This document shows, piece after piece, positions 43,254-55,085 of a stretch of DNA of 64,000 bases. A program made the translations under genes and the position numbers. Positions within the stretch are counted from its first letter, which is position 1, and each line of letters begins with the position of its first letter. The stretch comes from Penium margaritaceum. Lineage: Eukaryota > Streptophyta > Zygnematophyceae > Desmidiales > Peniaceae. The stretch is taken from positions 1 through 64,000 of the forward strand of contig SZWC01001510.1 of assembly GCA_023375785.1 (NCBI GenBank), read 5' to 3'. The notes under the pieces are model-generated. The model worked only from the letters and a program-made list of their open reading frames with translations, was not told the DNA's origin and did no database searches.

Positions 43254-44805
43254 AACTCTCCCTTGCACCTCTGTACATGAGCTGTGAGATCTCCCTTCTC
43301 TCCATTTGTCATGGAATCAGTCTTCGTCCGCTGCGTTGACCATACCGATGCCTTGAGTACATGCAGACTGCAGTTCGCTGTCCAGCGACTTTTTCATGCA
43401 ATCTACGAGCATCTTCCTTGTCTCCACATATTCAAGGTCCACAATCACCTTTGTGACCAGTTTGTGTGAGTAGTGGTACCTGATGTTGATGTACTTGGTC
43501 TGGCGGGAGATGACATCATCTTGTGCCATTTTATGGCACTCTTGTTGTCGATGCGGACCCTTGTTGCCTTTGTTTGTGGTTGTTTCATCTCAACAAGCAA
43601 ACTACATAGCCATTGTGTCTCCTTGCATACTTCTAACAGAGGGATGTACTCTGCCTCAGCGGTAGAGAGGGAGACAAAGTCTTGTTTTCTGCTTGTCCAA
43701 GAGACTACACCACCGTTCAAGAGGCACACTAAGTCCGAGGTGGACGTTCTGACATTGATTCTTCCTCCTCAGTCAGCGTCTGTGTAGGACACCACTGTAG
43801 CAAGTCACATCCTTCTTGGCCTCCAAACTGGAGACCCATGTGTCGGGTCTTCGATAGATAGCGCATGATGCGCTTGATTGCTTGCTAGTGCTCTGGCCTT
43901 GGATTGGCAACAAACGTGCTCACTTCTCCCACACCACAGCTAATGTCAGTGCGTGTTCCTACCATGGCATACATGAGGCTACCAACGGTAGACCGGTAGG
44001 GAATGTTCTCTATCTCACGCCATTCTGCTTCCGTGCTGGACTCATGGAGGAGGAGAGCTTGATGTCTGTTGTCATGGGTGCACTGATGGGCTTGCATTCT
44101 TCCATGTTGTGGCGCTTGAGGACCTCCCTCATGTACTTGGTCTGGTTCAGCTCGATGGTACCTGCTACTTGATTCTGGTAGACGGCTATCCCGAGATAGA
44201 ACTCGAGTGGACCCATGTCCTTCTTGAACGTGTTCCTCAGATCTGTCTTTAGCTTGTTCAAGAGCTCCATCGATGACAAGCAGATGATCACGTCATCTAC
44301 GTATAGTGCAACTAGCATCAAGTCTTGCTCATCCTCCGACATGTAAACACTAGGATCATTATGACAGTGTGTGAAGATGAGCCCGGCCATGAAGTTGTCC
44401 ATCTCTTTGTACCACGTCCTTGGGGCATGTTTCAGTACATAGAGTGCTTTGAGTAGTTTGGAAAGCTTACCCTCTGGAGCTTTCACTCCCTCAGGCACTT
44501 CCATTAGCACTTCTTTGTCTAGCTTCCTCTATAGGGAAACTCTCTTGACGTCCATCTAGTAGACCTCCAGATCTTTTACAGTTGTGATGCCAAACGTGGA
44601 TTTGATGGAGGCAAAGGTGACAACAGGAGGAAGGTCTCCTTGTACTCGGAGCCTGCACGCTGCATAAACCCCTTCGCCATAACTCTTGCCTTGTCTTTGT
44701 CGATAGTACCATCTTGCTTGAACGTTTTCTGCAGTACCCACTTTGGTCCCACCACGTGCGCATTTGCAAGCCTATCCACCACAATCTATGTTCCGTTCTC
44801 TTCAA
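43254..44805 (-). pseudogene. C3 RNase H and RT
   Basis: RNase H (43317-43787) has CLLNGGVVSWTSRKQ, STAEAEYIPL and RIDNKSAIKWHK, ending at the same TGA as C1. RT (44010-44510) is an open 166-codon frame: LMEVPEGVKAPEG, YKEMDNFMAGLIFTHC, YVDDVIICLSS (44292-44303) and LEFYLGIAVYQNQ. The RT entry VVGPKWVLQKTFKQDGT lies in another frame (44576-44782), so a frameshift lies near 44540. Confidence 0.9.
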
Positions 44806-46248
44806 TGGATGCGAGTTTGCTATCCATTACCTCCTTCCACTTGAATGCATCTGGCATGTTCATAACCTCCGCTATGGTCACAAGCTTTTCGTGAGCCAAG
44901 CATGACCAGCTGAGTCTGGTTTTTTCCGCACTCTCAGCATCGTTCTTCAGTGGAGGTTTCTTCAAGCGCGTACTACGCCAAAGTGTTGCTGGTGGTTCTT
45001 TAAGGCTTAGTTGATTCTGTTGGTCCTGTGCTACCAATGACCCATTGTTTGAGGAAGAGCCACCGGCCTCAGATTTTGACTCAGAGGCCTCGGACGACTC
45101 AGACTCAATGTTAGAGTCTGTCATTGTGTCAGCCTGCACAGCCACTCTCTCTGCAACACCATCCTTAACGGGCACCATCTACCAGTTCTCAAGTGCCTGA
45201 TCACCTGACCCAAGCAACACAACCAACTCTCCTGATTCTCGACATGGACAGGGTCCAGTGACTCTCCCTTGCAAAGCGTCTTTTCATCAAACTCGACATC
45301 TCGGCTCGTGATGAGCTTTCCAGCCGCTTGGTCCCAATGCCTGTAAGCCTTGTGTGTAGTGTCGTATCCGCCCATTACACACTTACGACCGTGTGCATCC
45401 AACTTGTCACTTCCTTCTCGTGCTTAGACCTTTGCCTAGGCAATAGAGCCAAAGACCCTAAAGTGTGAGGCATATGGCTTCTTGCCTTACCAAGCCTCTT
45501 GTGGCGTCCTGAGCTGCTTCTCTTGCTGCTTCTTACCACGCCTTCCAGGCGCACCTGCAGGAGTGAGATTCACAAGGTAGCAAGCAGTTTTTGGAGCTTC
45601 AGTCCAGGAGCAAGATGGGAGTTTGGCGTCAAAGAGCATGGTTTGTGTCATGTCAAGGATATTCTAGTTCATCCGCTTGGCAGCGCCATTTCTCTAGGAG
45701 GTGTAAGGCGAGGTAGTCTGGTCGTTGATGCCATTTTGTCTCAACCAGCCTTTGGACGCCTCGTACTCATCATCATTGTCCGTGCGCAGTACCTTGACCT
45801 TCTTGCTTGTCTGCTGCTCTACCATCGTGACAAACTCTTGCTGCTTCTCCTTGACCTCTCCCTTTGTCTTGAGGAAGTAGATCCATATCTATCATTGATG
45901 AAGGTGAAGAAATACTTGTTGCCACTGTTTGAAGAGGTGCGGAATGGTCCACACACATCAAAGTGAATTACATCCAAGATTGCTGTCGCACGTTGCCGAT
46001 AACATTCAAAGGGGTTTCTTTTTGCCTTGCCTTGGAGGCATGGCTAACACAGCTTCTTGCACTTTCCCTCATCCTTGGCCTTGCATCCCTCCATCCCATG
46101 AACCACTTTGTACTGCTGCATAGCTTCAAATGTGGAGTCGGCCTCAAGGCCTAACAGCTTGTGCCATAGCTCAGCATCTGTATTGGTGGAGTCAGCCGCC
46201 ATGGTGACAGCACATAGGCTCCACGCTTGAGAAATACCACTCCCTTGA
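44806..46248 (-). pseudogene. C3 linker and integrase
   Basis: The linker (44786-45178) is Ser/Glu-rich: ESESSEASESKSEAGGSSSN, then STRLKKPPLKND. Upstream lie YRHWDQAAGKLITSRDVEFDE (45121-45402) and, in integrase, PAGAPGRRGKKQQEKQ. Core motifs RTDNDDEYEASKGW and FDVCGPFRTSSNSGNKYFFTF follow, with the zinc site ELWHKLLGLEA...CKKLC near 46050-46170. Stops and frameshifts are frequent. Confidence 0.85.
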
Positions 46249-46602
46249 TTGCCGGCACGCTCTCAGCCATCATGTTTCTCAACTCATTTTCACCCTTTTG
46301 TTTGCCCTCATATCTACTACCATGATCTCCGTCTTCTTTGCTGGGAGCCGTGTACTCCCCTGTCCAATCCCCATGCTTCCCATTGTTATGGCACTTCCCA
46401 GGGCACTTTGAACTTTTTCCACCGGCACCATTACCTTTTCCTCAACATCCACTTCTTCAGGTGCTGCTTTGACCAGAAAAGGAGTTGTTGCCATGACCAC
46501 CGTAGTATGCAGCATAAGCTGAAATGTTAGTCTCACTACTGCTGCGTTGCATGGCCTCGTTGCGTACGTACTCGGACATTGCCTCATACGTCAAATCTGT
46601 CG
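46249..46602 (-). pseudogene. C3 gag fragment
   Basis: On minus it reads TYEAMSEYVRNEAMQRSSSE, then NISAYAAYYGGHGNNS and GKGNGAGGKSSKCPGKCHNNG, homologous to C2 gag at 33290-33560. The knuckle is degraded (CHNN where CX2C is expected). It is truncated at 46602 by P8. Confidence 0.82.
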
Positions 46603-47317
46603 TGAAAGGAGCCATCCGGCTGAGTTTCAGGTCCACAAAAGCATGTTCTAGGAAACTACCAAATGCCTGCTCTCATCGTCAATCCGATTTCATGTGGCAA
46701 AATGTCTACGGTTCAAATTTGAGGCCGGACCAACGGTCGGATTGGCCGACCGTTGAGTTTTCCAAGTTTCTAAGGTCATCGACCACCGATATCTGGGTGA
46801 CCATGGGCGATGGCTCCATGCCTAAGCCTGAGAACCGAAAAAGGCAGGTCCAGGTTCAAGACCTGATGGGAGAAACATCCTAAAAGGACGTAGATTCTTG
46901 GGTTGCCTGTCAAGTTTGCTGACTATGAAAAAGGTACCTCTCCTTACTTTTAAGGTGAGGTGAAATCCTTCTGTGCTAGCCATGGACACATGGCGATTCT
47001 CCATGGGATTGTGGGTTATGTGACCACTAGGAGTGTGCCATGAGAAAATTTTTTAGCTCTCTAGGTTGTGTGTGAGTGGTCACCCTCATTGCTAGGCTGA
47101 TTTCCTCTCTTATGTGAGTTTATGGACTCTAGTATGTGAGCCTTAGTCTCCATGGCTGACTGGTGTGGCTTTTGGTGGAGCTGACTTGCCCAAGCTCTAA
47201 CTCTATATGTATTCCACCGTTTTGAGTGATTTGACAACCATTCTTTAGCACAAGTGATGCCCTTCCTCTCCCTCATGCTTGCTGCTCCAAGGCTCCCTTT
47301 CTCCTCCAGATCCAACA
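46603..47317 (+). repeat. P8 5' LTR (715 bp)
   Basis: Starts TGAAAGGAGCC, with about five bases lost from TGTTGGGAAAGG, and ends GATCCAACA. The left flank is TGTCG in C3 gag. No matching right flank is in the window. Confidence 0.87.
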
Positions 47318-47319
47318 CT

Positions 47320-47332
47320 TGGTATTAGAGTC
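47320..47332 (+). promoter_or_regulatory. P8 primer-binding site, two changes
   Basis: TGGTATTAGAGTC, two C-to-T changes from TGGTATCAGAGCC. The leader 47333-47933 is untranslated. Confidence 0.8.
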
Positions 47333-47933
47333 AAGTTTTGCCACTTTCAGTCAGTGCAGGTCCTCACTTTTAGAGTGATGGGTTTGTGTTAAACATTTTG
47401 TAAATTTCACGAGCGACCACGAGATCATCAAGTTCAAGCAACAAGCTTTTCAAAGAGTCCAAGATTGCAAAAATCCAACTGTCCGATTGAGAGTTATGCT
47501 CAAAATGAGCTCGGCCAAGACCACACTCTTCTTAGTCTTAGTAAGACTGTCGCCTTGTGATGACCATAACTCTCTTGTGTCTTTGTCAAGAGTAAAAAGT
47601 ACCACATAACAATTGAAGTATTTTTCCTAAGATTTTTATTGGTGCAAAAACATTTGCATTCCATTGTTACGTTTGGGATACACACCGTTTACAAGCTTGC
47701 TGGTATGCGCTGGAGTAGGAGCAGCATTTCCCTATTTTCAAAAGGGCATATCTCTAAAACTCCCTTGATGATGACCCTGTTTTATGGGTGGATCTAAAAC
47801 ATTTTGAGCTAAACTTTCCAGTGCTGGCCTCTATAGTCCATTTTGTGTCAGACAGATTTTTGGCAGAAGTAGCAGTAGAAGCAGAGATAGCGCCGCTACT
47901 CAAAGGCGGCGCTGAGAATCACCAAAGCTTAAA

Positions 47934-48984
47934 ATGGTAGCAGCATTCGTGGCAACAGCAGCCCAGCCCTTGGAGAGGCTGGAAGGATGCGCCAACTTCA
48001 CGTTTTGGAAGATCCGTACCCGCCTGCTTTCGCAGGAGAGGGGCTTGTAGGAGGTGGTGAGCGGCGACGAGCGCGCTCTGCCTCCACCGGCAAAAGGCAT
48101 CACCGTAGCGGAGATGGTGGCGGAAGAGACGCGGAAAAAGGGTGCACCAGATGCAAGCTCATCTGCAGCAGCGGCATGTGAGGAATGGAAGAAGGACAGG
48201 CAGGCCTACAGGCTGCTTGTCAATACCATCTCCAACCCGCATCTTCAGTATGTGAGAAACAAGGCTACTGCAAAAGAGGGATGGGACACGTTGTGCAAGA
48301 AGTATGAGAGCAAGGATCATGCATTCATGCTTTTGGAGGAGAAGATGATGGTGTTGAAAATGCAGGGTGACGAAGGGATGGAGGCGTACTTGGACAAGGC
48401 AAAAGAGTTGGCGAAGCAGCAAAAAGCGGCTACAGCCTTGTGGAAGACACGCGCTTCGTCCTCCTCTTGCTGAGGGGATTCCTAACGAGCTATGACACAG
48501 TATGATGGACGTTGGAGTGCCAGACGACTCTTAACCTCGACTTCATCTACATGCACCTGGTGCAAGTAGAACTTTGTCGCAATGCAACAAAGGGCAATGG
48601 GGGCAAGAGCAGCAGTGAAGCAGCTTTCATGGCCATGGGCTCACGCAACCAGCAGAAGCAGCAATCCGGGGAGCAGAGAGGCAAGAAGAAAGGCAAGTGC
48701 CATTATTGCAAGAAAGAAGGATAGCACAAGAAAGGGTGCTCCAAGTTCAAGAGGGACCAGAAGGATTAGCAGCAGCAGCTAAAGGAGCAATCTCCAGAGC
48801 AACAGCAGCAGTAGTCACAACAACGTCAGGAACAGCAGTAGTAGCAGCGGAACCAGACCGGCGTGCACCATTTTGGCAACATGAACGTGGCCAAGGAGGT
48901 AAGCGACCGCCTCTTTATTACGAAGTCTGGCATGTCGTAGAAGGAAAAGGAGGTTCTGGCGTGGTACAAGGACTTAGGCTGTAC
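47934..48984 (+). pseudogene. P8 gag and start of protease
   Basis: Starts at ATG 47934 (MVAAFVATAAQPLERLEG), with TAG at the Trp of GLWEVV near 48048. It continues VVSGDERALPP, LLVNTISNPHLQYV and MMVLKMQGDEGMEAYLDKAK. A frameshift after AKQQKAA is followed by VQVELCRNATKGNGG and the knuckle CHYCKKEG, where TAG precedes HKKGC. Protease begins HFGNMNVAKEVSD and stops at WYKDLGCT, where a deletion begins. Confidence 0.87.
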
Positions 48985-51230
48985 TAGCCGCAGCAGAACA
49001 GCGTAGTAGAACGCGCCAAAGGTACCATCGTTGAGTGGGCTGGCTCCATGCTGCACGCGGCTCGGCTGACCTACGACTTTGGGCTGAAGCAGTGAGCACT
49101 GCGGTGTACATCAAGAACCGCAGTCCAACCAAGGCCCTGGAGTAGATGACGCCATACGAGACGTGGTTCGGCAAGAAACCGACTGTGGGTTATCTTCGTG
49201 CATTTGGCAGCTCGGCTCACATGCACATACCCAAGGACAAGCTGTAGAAATGGGACGCGAAGAGTGCATAGATGTTGATGATCAGCCATGATGTGGCAAG
49301 GAAGGTGTATCACCTCTACAAGAGGGATATAGGCCACGTCATCATCACCAAGGAGGTTTTCATGAACAAGAGCAATGCCATCGTTACCAACATTGTCTAT
49401 GAAGAGGCAGCAAAAGAAGCAGTTGACGAGGCACTTGGAGCAGATATCCTTCCTGACCCAATTTATCCTGATCTTTCCTCCACTGTGACAGTGGGAGAAC
49501 CAGTCTACTCTCCCATGTCTGATGCAAGAGATGCAGTGGCCTCATCGGCAGAAGCAGAGGAAGAAGATACACCATCATCAGCAACAGGACTTATGCCAGC
49601 AGCACCGTACCAGCCGCCTGCTAACACTCAAGCACCAGGTCGAAACTACTCTCTTAGGGTGCGCTACAAGCCTGGTGAGCACGAGCATTTCTGGATGCTC
49701 CAGAAACCAGACCAGATGAACGCCGCAATTGCAGCAGACTCTGATGAGCCAGCAAGGAGGCAACAGCTGCACCAGATGCAGCAAGTTGGGTACAAGCTGT
49801 ACAGCATGAGATACAGTCGCAGGTCCACAACGGTACGTGGGAGTTGACTGAGCGTCCACCTAGATGAAAGGTAATGAAATGCAAGTGGGTATTCAAGAAG
49901 AAGGGAAGAGCAGATGGCAACCTGGAAAAGTACAAGGCAAGGCTGGTTACCAAGGGTTACTCGTAGGACAAAGGCATCGACTACACAGAAACCTTTGCTC
50001 CTGTTGGAAAGTTTGCCTTTCTGCGCACGCTCCTTTTTTATGCAGCAGTTGAGGATATTCAGATTCACCACATGGACGTCAAGACGGCGTTCCTAAACGG
50101 TAACCTAGAATAGGAGATTTACATGGAGCAGCCGGAGGGATCCATGATGGATGTCTCGCAGCACCTGAATGACAAGCTGCAGAACTCGCTGTACGACCTC
50201 AAGTGAGCATCGTGTGCTTGGAACCAGAAGTGGGATACGGCGTTGCACTGCATGGGGTTTGAGCATAGTGAGAGTGACTACAGCATCTATCGCTAACAGC
50301 ATGGTCATGAGGTGCTCATCATTATCGTCTATGTGGATGGCATGCTCCTCCTTTCAGCATGTCTGCACTACAGGAGTTCAAGGAGACCATGCAGGAGCGC
50401 TTCCAAATGTATGATCTCGGGGAGGCATCATACTTCCTCGGTATCTAGATCACTCGTGACCGCAAATCACGCTCTCTCTCACTGCACTAGAGCCGCTATA
50501 TCAAGGATGTCTTGCAGTGGTTCGGCATGGCAGAGCCAAAACCCATCAGCACGCCACTGAAGGCATGCCAAGCCCTTGTGAGCTTCTATGGAGAAGCGGA
50601 TGCACTTGAGCGGTAGAAGTACCAGAGCGCCGTCAACAACCTCATGTACCTGATAGTTACAACGAGGCCGGACCTCGAACAGGCTGTTAGCGTTGTGAGC
50701 CAGCTCATGGCGAACCTCGAACATAAGCACCAGAAGGTAGTAAACCGGATCTTTTGCTACCTTGCTGGAACCATCAATATCGGCATCACCTACAATGACA
50801 ACAACAACAACATCATCGGCTATACAGACGCAGATTGGGTTTTAAATCCTAAGGACCGCAAGTCCATCTCTGGACATGTGTTCCTCGTGAATGGTGGAGC
50901 CATCAGCTGGTGTAGCAAGCGGCGTGTGGTCTTGGCAACCTCAAGCAGTGAAGCTGAGAACGTCTCTCTCAGCTTTGGAGCCAAGGAAGCATTTTGGCTT
51001 CAGCGTCCGATGGCAGAGATGAGTGGGAGTGCAGCAGTTCTAGTTCTTGTGCGCGTCAACAACCAGAGCGCAATCGCACTCGCCAAGAATCCCGAGTACG
51101 ATGCGCACTAAGTAGATTGATGGCGCATATCACTTCATCAGGCACATGGTGTAGGAGGGTGCTATCAAGCTGGAGTTTTCTCCAACCAACAAGCAGGTCG
51201 ATGATTTTTGTACCAAGCTAGTGACCCGTG
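48985..51230 (+). pseudogene. P8 integrase C-terminal part, RT and RNase H
   Basis: The integrase core is deleted. Sequence resumes at PQQNSVVERAKGTIVEW-like DNA, then the linker (49272-49847: LYKRDIGHVI, VYSPMSD). RT (49860-50560) has KCKWVFKKKGRADGN and [15 protein letters not shown]. The active site is YVDG (50330-50341), the second Asp changed to Gly. RNase H (50644-51111) is open: RPDLEQAVSVVSQLM, YTDADWVLNPKDRKSISGH. STEAEY is changed to SSEAEN, and it ends in TAA. Confidence 0.88.
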
Positions 51231-51296
51231 AGAAGCGCTAGTTCAGCATGAAGGCATGTGGACTGAGCCCACTCTGACTGTAGTAAAGTCGGAGAT

Positions 51297-51955
51297 TGTT
51301 GGGAAAGGAGCCATCCGGCTGAGTTTCAGGTCCACAAGAGCATGTTCCAGGAAACTACCAAATGCCTGCTTCGATCCTCGATCAGATTTCACCGTTGGAA
51401 AGTTCAGGTGGCAAAATGTCCACGGTTCAAGTGTGAGGCCAATCCAACGGTCGGACTGGGAGATGTGAATTTTCCAGGTTTTTTGGGTCATCGACCAACG
51501 ATATCCGGGTGACCATGGGCGATGGCTGTATGCCTTAGCCTGAGAAAAGAAAAAGGCAAGTAGTCCAGGGTCAAGACATGATGGGAGAAATATCCAAAAA
51601 GGACTTCTATTCTTCGATTGCCTTGACAGAGTGTGCTAACTAGGAAAAAGGTACCTCTCTTTACTTTTTAGGTGAGGTGAGATTGTTGTGTGCTAGCCAT
51701 GGACACATGGCGATTCTCCATGGGATTGTGGATTATGTGACCACTAGGAGTGTGCCATGAGAGCATTCTCTAGCTCTCTAGGATGTATGTTAATGGTCAT
51801 CCTGATTGCTAGCCCTCTCTTGTGTGAGATTATGGACTCTAGTGTATGACCCTTAGCCTCCATGGCTAAGTGGTATGGCTTGTGAGAGGGCTGACTTGCC
51901 CAAGCTCTAGTTCTATATATATTCCATCATTTTGAGTGCTTCAACAACCGTTCTT
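51297..51955 (+). repeat. P8 3' LTR, truncated (shared with P9)
   Basis: Follows the tract TAAAGTCGGAGAT and starts TGTTGGGAAAGGAGCC. It matches other LTRs up to CAACAACCGTTCTT, then lacks the last ~85 bp, the primer site and the first part of the P9 leader. Confidence 0.87.
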
Positions 51956-52509
51956 GAAGCATGAGGAATGAGAAGAGCATCAGATGACAAGATTTCCAAT
52001 GAGCCCAAGATCGCGAAGATCCAACAGTCGGATTGAGAATTATGCTCAAAATGAAGTCTCCGAGTGCAATACTCTTCTCCTTGAGTAAGACCGTCGCCTT
52101 GTGATGACCATAACTCTCTTGTTTCTTTGTCAAATTCAAAAAATAGCAAATACGAATTGAAGTAGTTTTCCTAAACTTTCCATTGGAGCAATCATGTTTG
52201 CATTGCATGAGTACGTTTGGGAGAAACGCCGTTTACAAGCTGGCTTGTGTGAGCTCTAGTAGGAGCAAAAGCATATCCTGTTTTCAAAAGGTAGATCTTT
52301 GAAACTCCCCTGTTGATGACCCTGTTTTATGGGTTGATTTGCAAGGTTTTCAGCTGAATTTTCTAGTGGTGGGCTTTGTTTTTCAAAATTCCAAGTTTCT
52401 TCGCCTCTACAGTCCATTTTGTGTCAGACAGATTTATGGCTGAAGTAGCAGCAGAAGCAGTAGTAGCGCCGCCACCTAAGGGCAGCGCTGAGGATCACCA
52501 AGGCTGAAA

Positions 52510-53455
52510 ATGGCAGCAGCAGGCATTGCAACAACAGCCCATCCCTTGGAGAGGCTGGAACGACGCGCCAATTTCACGTTTTGGAAGATCCGTACTCGCC
52601 TCCTTTTGGAGGAGAGGGGCTTGTGGGACATGGTGAGCGGCGAAAAACGCGCTCCGCCTCCACAGCAAAAGGCATCACCCTAGTAGAGGTGGTGGTGGGG
52701 AAGACGCCGTAGAAAGGTGTAGCAGATGCAAGTTCATCTACAACTGCAGCAGCGGCATATGAGGAGTGGAAGAAGAAGGATAGGCAGGCGTGCAGGCTGC
52801 TTGTCAACACTGTCTCCAACCTGCATCTTCATTACGTGAGTGACAAGGCTACTCCAAAAGAGGGGTGGGATACGTTGTGCAAGAAGTATGAGAGGAAGGA
52901 TCTTGCATTCCTCATGTTTCTGAAGGAGAAGATGATGGCGTTGAAAATACAGGGTGGCGAAGGGATGGAGGCCTACTTGGACAAGGGAAAGGAGCTGGCG
53001 AAGCAGCTGAAAGTGCCCGGTAACTTGGTAGAAGAGATGCGCTTCGTCCTCCTCTTGCTGAGGGGACTCCCAACGAGCTATGACACGGTGCAAGAGACGT
53101 TGGAGTGCCGGTCGACTCTCCACCTCGACTTCATCTGCACGCACCTGGTGTAGGTGGAACTGTGTCGAAATGCTAGAAAACGCAATGGCGGCAGCAGCAG
53201 CAGTAGTGAAGCAGCTTTCATGGCCATGGGCTCACGCAACTAGTAGCAGCAGCAGTCCGGCCAGTAAAGAGGCAAGAAGAAAGGCAAGTGCCGCTATTGC
53301 CAAAAGGAAAGCCACTACAAGAAAGAGTGCTTTAAGTTCAAGAGGGACTACAAGGAGAAGCATCTGAAGCAGCAAAAGCAATAGTCGCCATAGCAACAGT
53401 AGTAGCACTTCCATGAACGTCAGTTGCAACAGTAGCAACAGCAACAGAACTATAC
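52510..53455 (+). pseudogene. P9 gag
   Basis: Starts MAAAGIATTAHPLERLER (52510). A frameshift near 52670 is followed by an open stretch (52836-53153): SDKATPKEGWDTLCKKYERK, MMALKIQGGEGMEAYLDKGK, LLRGLPTSYDTVQETLE. TAG replaces the Gln of LVQVEL at 53151-53153, as in P10 and P12. TAG-TAG and TAA replace Gln codons in the RNQQQQ...GQQRGK tract. The knuckle is CRYCQKESHYKKEC. Confidence 0.88.
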
Positions 53456-55085
53456 TGGCGTGCGCCATTTTGACAACATGAACGTCACAAAGGAGCTGGG
53501 AGACCGCCTCTTCATGGCGAAGTTTGACATGTCGCAGAAGGAAAAGGCGGATCCGGCATGGTACAAGGACTCGGGGCGTACCAAGAGTCTGACACACCAC
53601 AAGGAGTAGTTCACGTAGCTCCTCTCCATCCCCCCCGTCCAATTTCTTTGGGTGATGATTGGGTTGCGTATGTAGAGGGGATTGGGATTGTGGAGATGTG
53701 GTTGGAGACCCCGTGTTGCATTGAAATGGGAGTGTTCCATGGCGTGCTGTATGTGCCTGATGCTGCGTTCAACCTCCTCTCAGTGTCCTCTCTCACCAAC
53801 ACATAACTACGCGTCGTCTTTGATGATGATTATGGCTACATCCTTGACAAGGAAACAGGAGAGGAGTTGGCCAGGTCGGTGAAAGAAGGCAATATGTACC
53901 GCCTGTTGGGGGCGACCAAGATCCCGCATGAGCAGAGCCTTACAGCATTGGTGCAGAACAGAGATGGTAAAATCTGGCATGCCCGCTACGGCCACATCAG
54001 CATGCGCGCCTTACGGCAACTTCAAACAAAGCAGATGGTTCGTGACTGGTCTACCATCTCTAACTTGGAGCACCAGTTGTGCATCGGCCGTTTGGAGGGG
54101 AAGCAGCATTGCATGGCATTCTCTGGAGCAAGAGAGCGCGCGAAGGGGGTGCTGGAGCTGTTCCACACAGACTTGTGTAAGCCGATGCAGACCCAGAGTT
54201 TTAGAGGCTCTAGGTATTTTCTCACCTTCATTGATGATTTCAGCCGTTACACTGTTGTGTACTTCTTTTCCTCCAAGGACCAGTGCTTTGACAGGTTCAA
54301 AGAGTTCAAGGCCATGGTGGAGAACCAGACTAGCAAGAAAATCAAGGCGCTACGTAGCGACCGCGGTGGAGAGTACCAGAGCAAGGAGTTCTAGTACTAC
54401 CTCGCAGCAGTAGGCATCAAGGCGCAGCGCATCGCGCCATACTTGCCGCACCAGAACGGCGTAGTACAACGCACCAATCGCACCATTGTTGAGTCGGCGC
54501 GCTCCATGCTACACGCGACTCGGCTCACCTATGACTTTTCGGCGGAAGCAGTACGCACTGCGGTGTACATCAAGAAACGCAGTCCAACCAAGGCCCTGGA
54601 GCAGATGACGTCGTACGAGGCGTGGTTCGGCAAGAAGCCGAGCGTGGATCATCTTGGCGCGTTTGGCAGCTTGGTGCACATGCACGTACCAAAGGAGAAG
54701 CGGCAAAAGTGGGACGCGAAGAGCGCGCAGATGCTGATGATTGACTACATCGTGGCAAACAAGGCGTATCGCATCTACGAGAGAGATTTAGGCCACGTGA
54801 TCATATCCAGGGATGTCGTCTTCAACGAGAGCAATGTCATCGGCACCAACATTATCTATGACGAGACAGTAGGAGCAGATATCCTTCCTGACCCAGTCTC
54901 TCCTAATCCTTCCTCCATTGTGATAGTGGGAGAACCACTCTACTCTCCTATGTCTGATGCAGCAGATAAAGCGCCCTCAGTGGCAGAAGCAGAGGAAGAA
55001 GATGCACCACCATCAGCAGAAGCAATTATGCTTGCAGCACCGCGCCAGCCGCCTGCTAACGCTCTAGCACCGAGGTCGAAGGTAC
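53456..55085 (+). pseudogene. P9 protease, integrase and linker
   Basis: Protease reads HFDNMNVTKELGDRLFMAK, then YKDSGRTKSLTHHKE with TAG at the following Trp and at the Gln of FTQLLS. Integrase has HARYGHISMRALRQLQ, GRLEGKQH (zinc Cys changed to Arg), FHTDLCKPMQTQSF, DDFSRYTVVYFFSS and SDRGGEYQSKEF followed by TAG. An open C-terminal part and linker follow (54443-55093): RTNRTIVESARSMLHATRL, YEAWFGKKPSVDHL, LYSPMSDAADKA. Confidence 0.88.

Larger units (their letters stand above)
42483..46602 (-). mobile_element. Copia-C copy C3, 3' LTR to gag
   Basis: A minus-strand Copia-C element whose 3' LTR (42483-43253) abuts C2. RNase H, RT, linker, integrase and part of gag follow to the right. At 46602 the Copia-P element P8 interrupts gag, so the 5' LTR is outside the window or lost. 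Confidence 0.88.
46603..51955 (+). mobile_element. Copia-P copy P8
   Basis: A plus-strand element with a 5' LTR (46603-47317), leader, gag, a deletion joining protease to the integrase C-terminal part, RT, RNase H and a 3' LTR (51297-51955) that lacks its end. It then continues into the leader of P9, so P8 and P9 appear to share an LTR. Confidence 0.87.

Noticed and set aside
4006-46602. Gypsy-type or env-carrying (endogenous retrovirus) elements
   Set aside because: Integrase precedes RT wherever both are present, the RT motifs are Copia-like YVDD, and no envelope-like frame lies between RNase H and the 3' LTRs.
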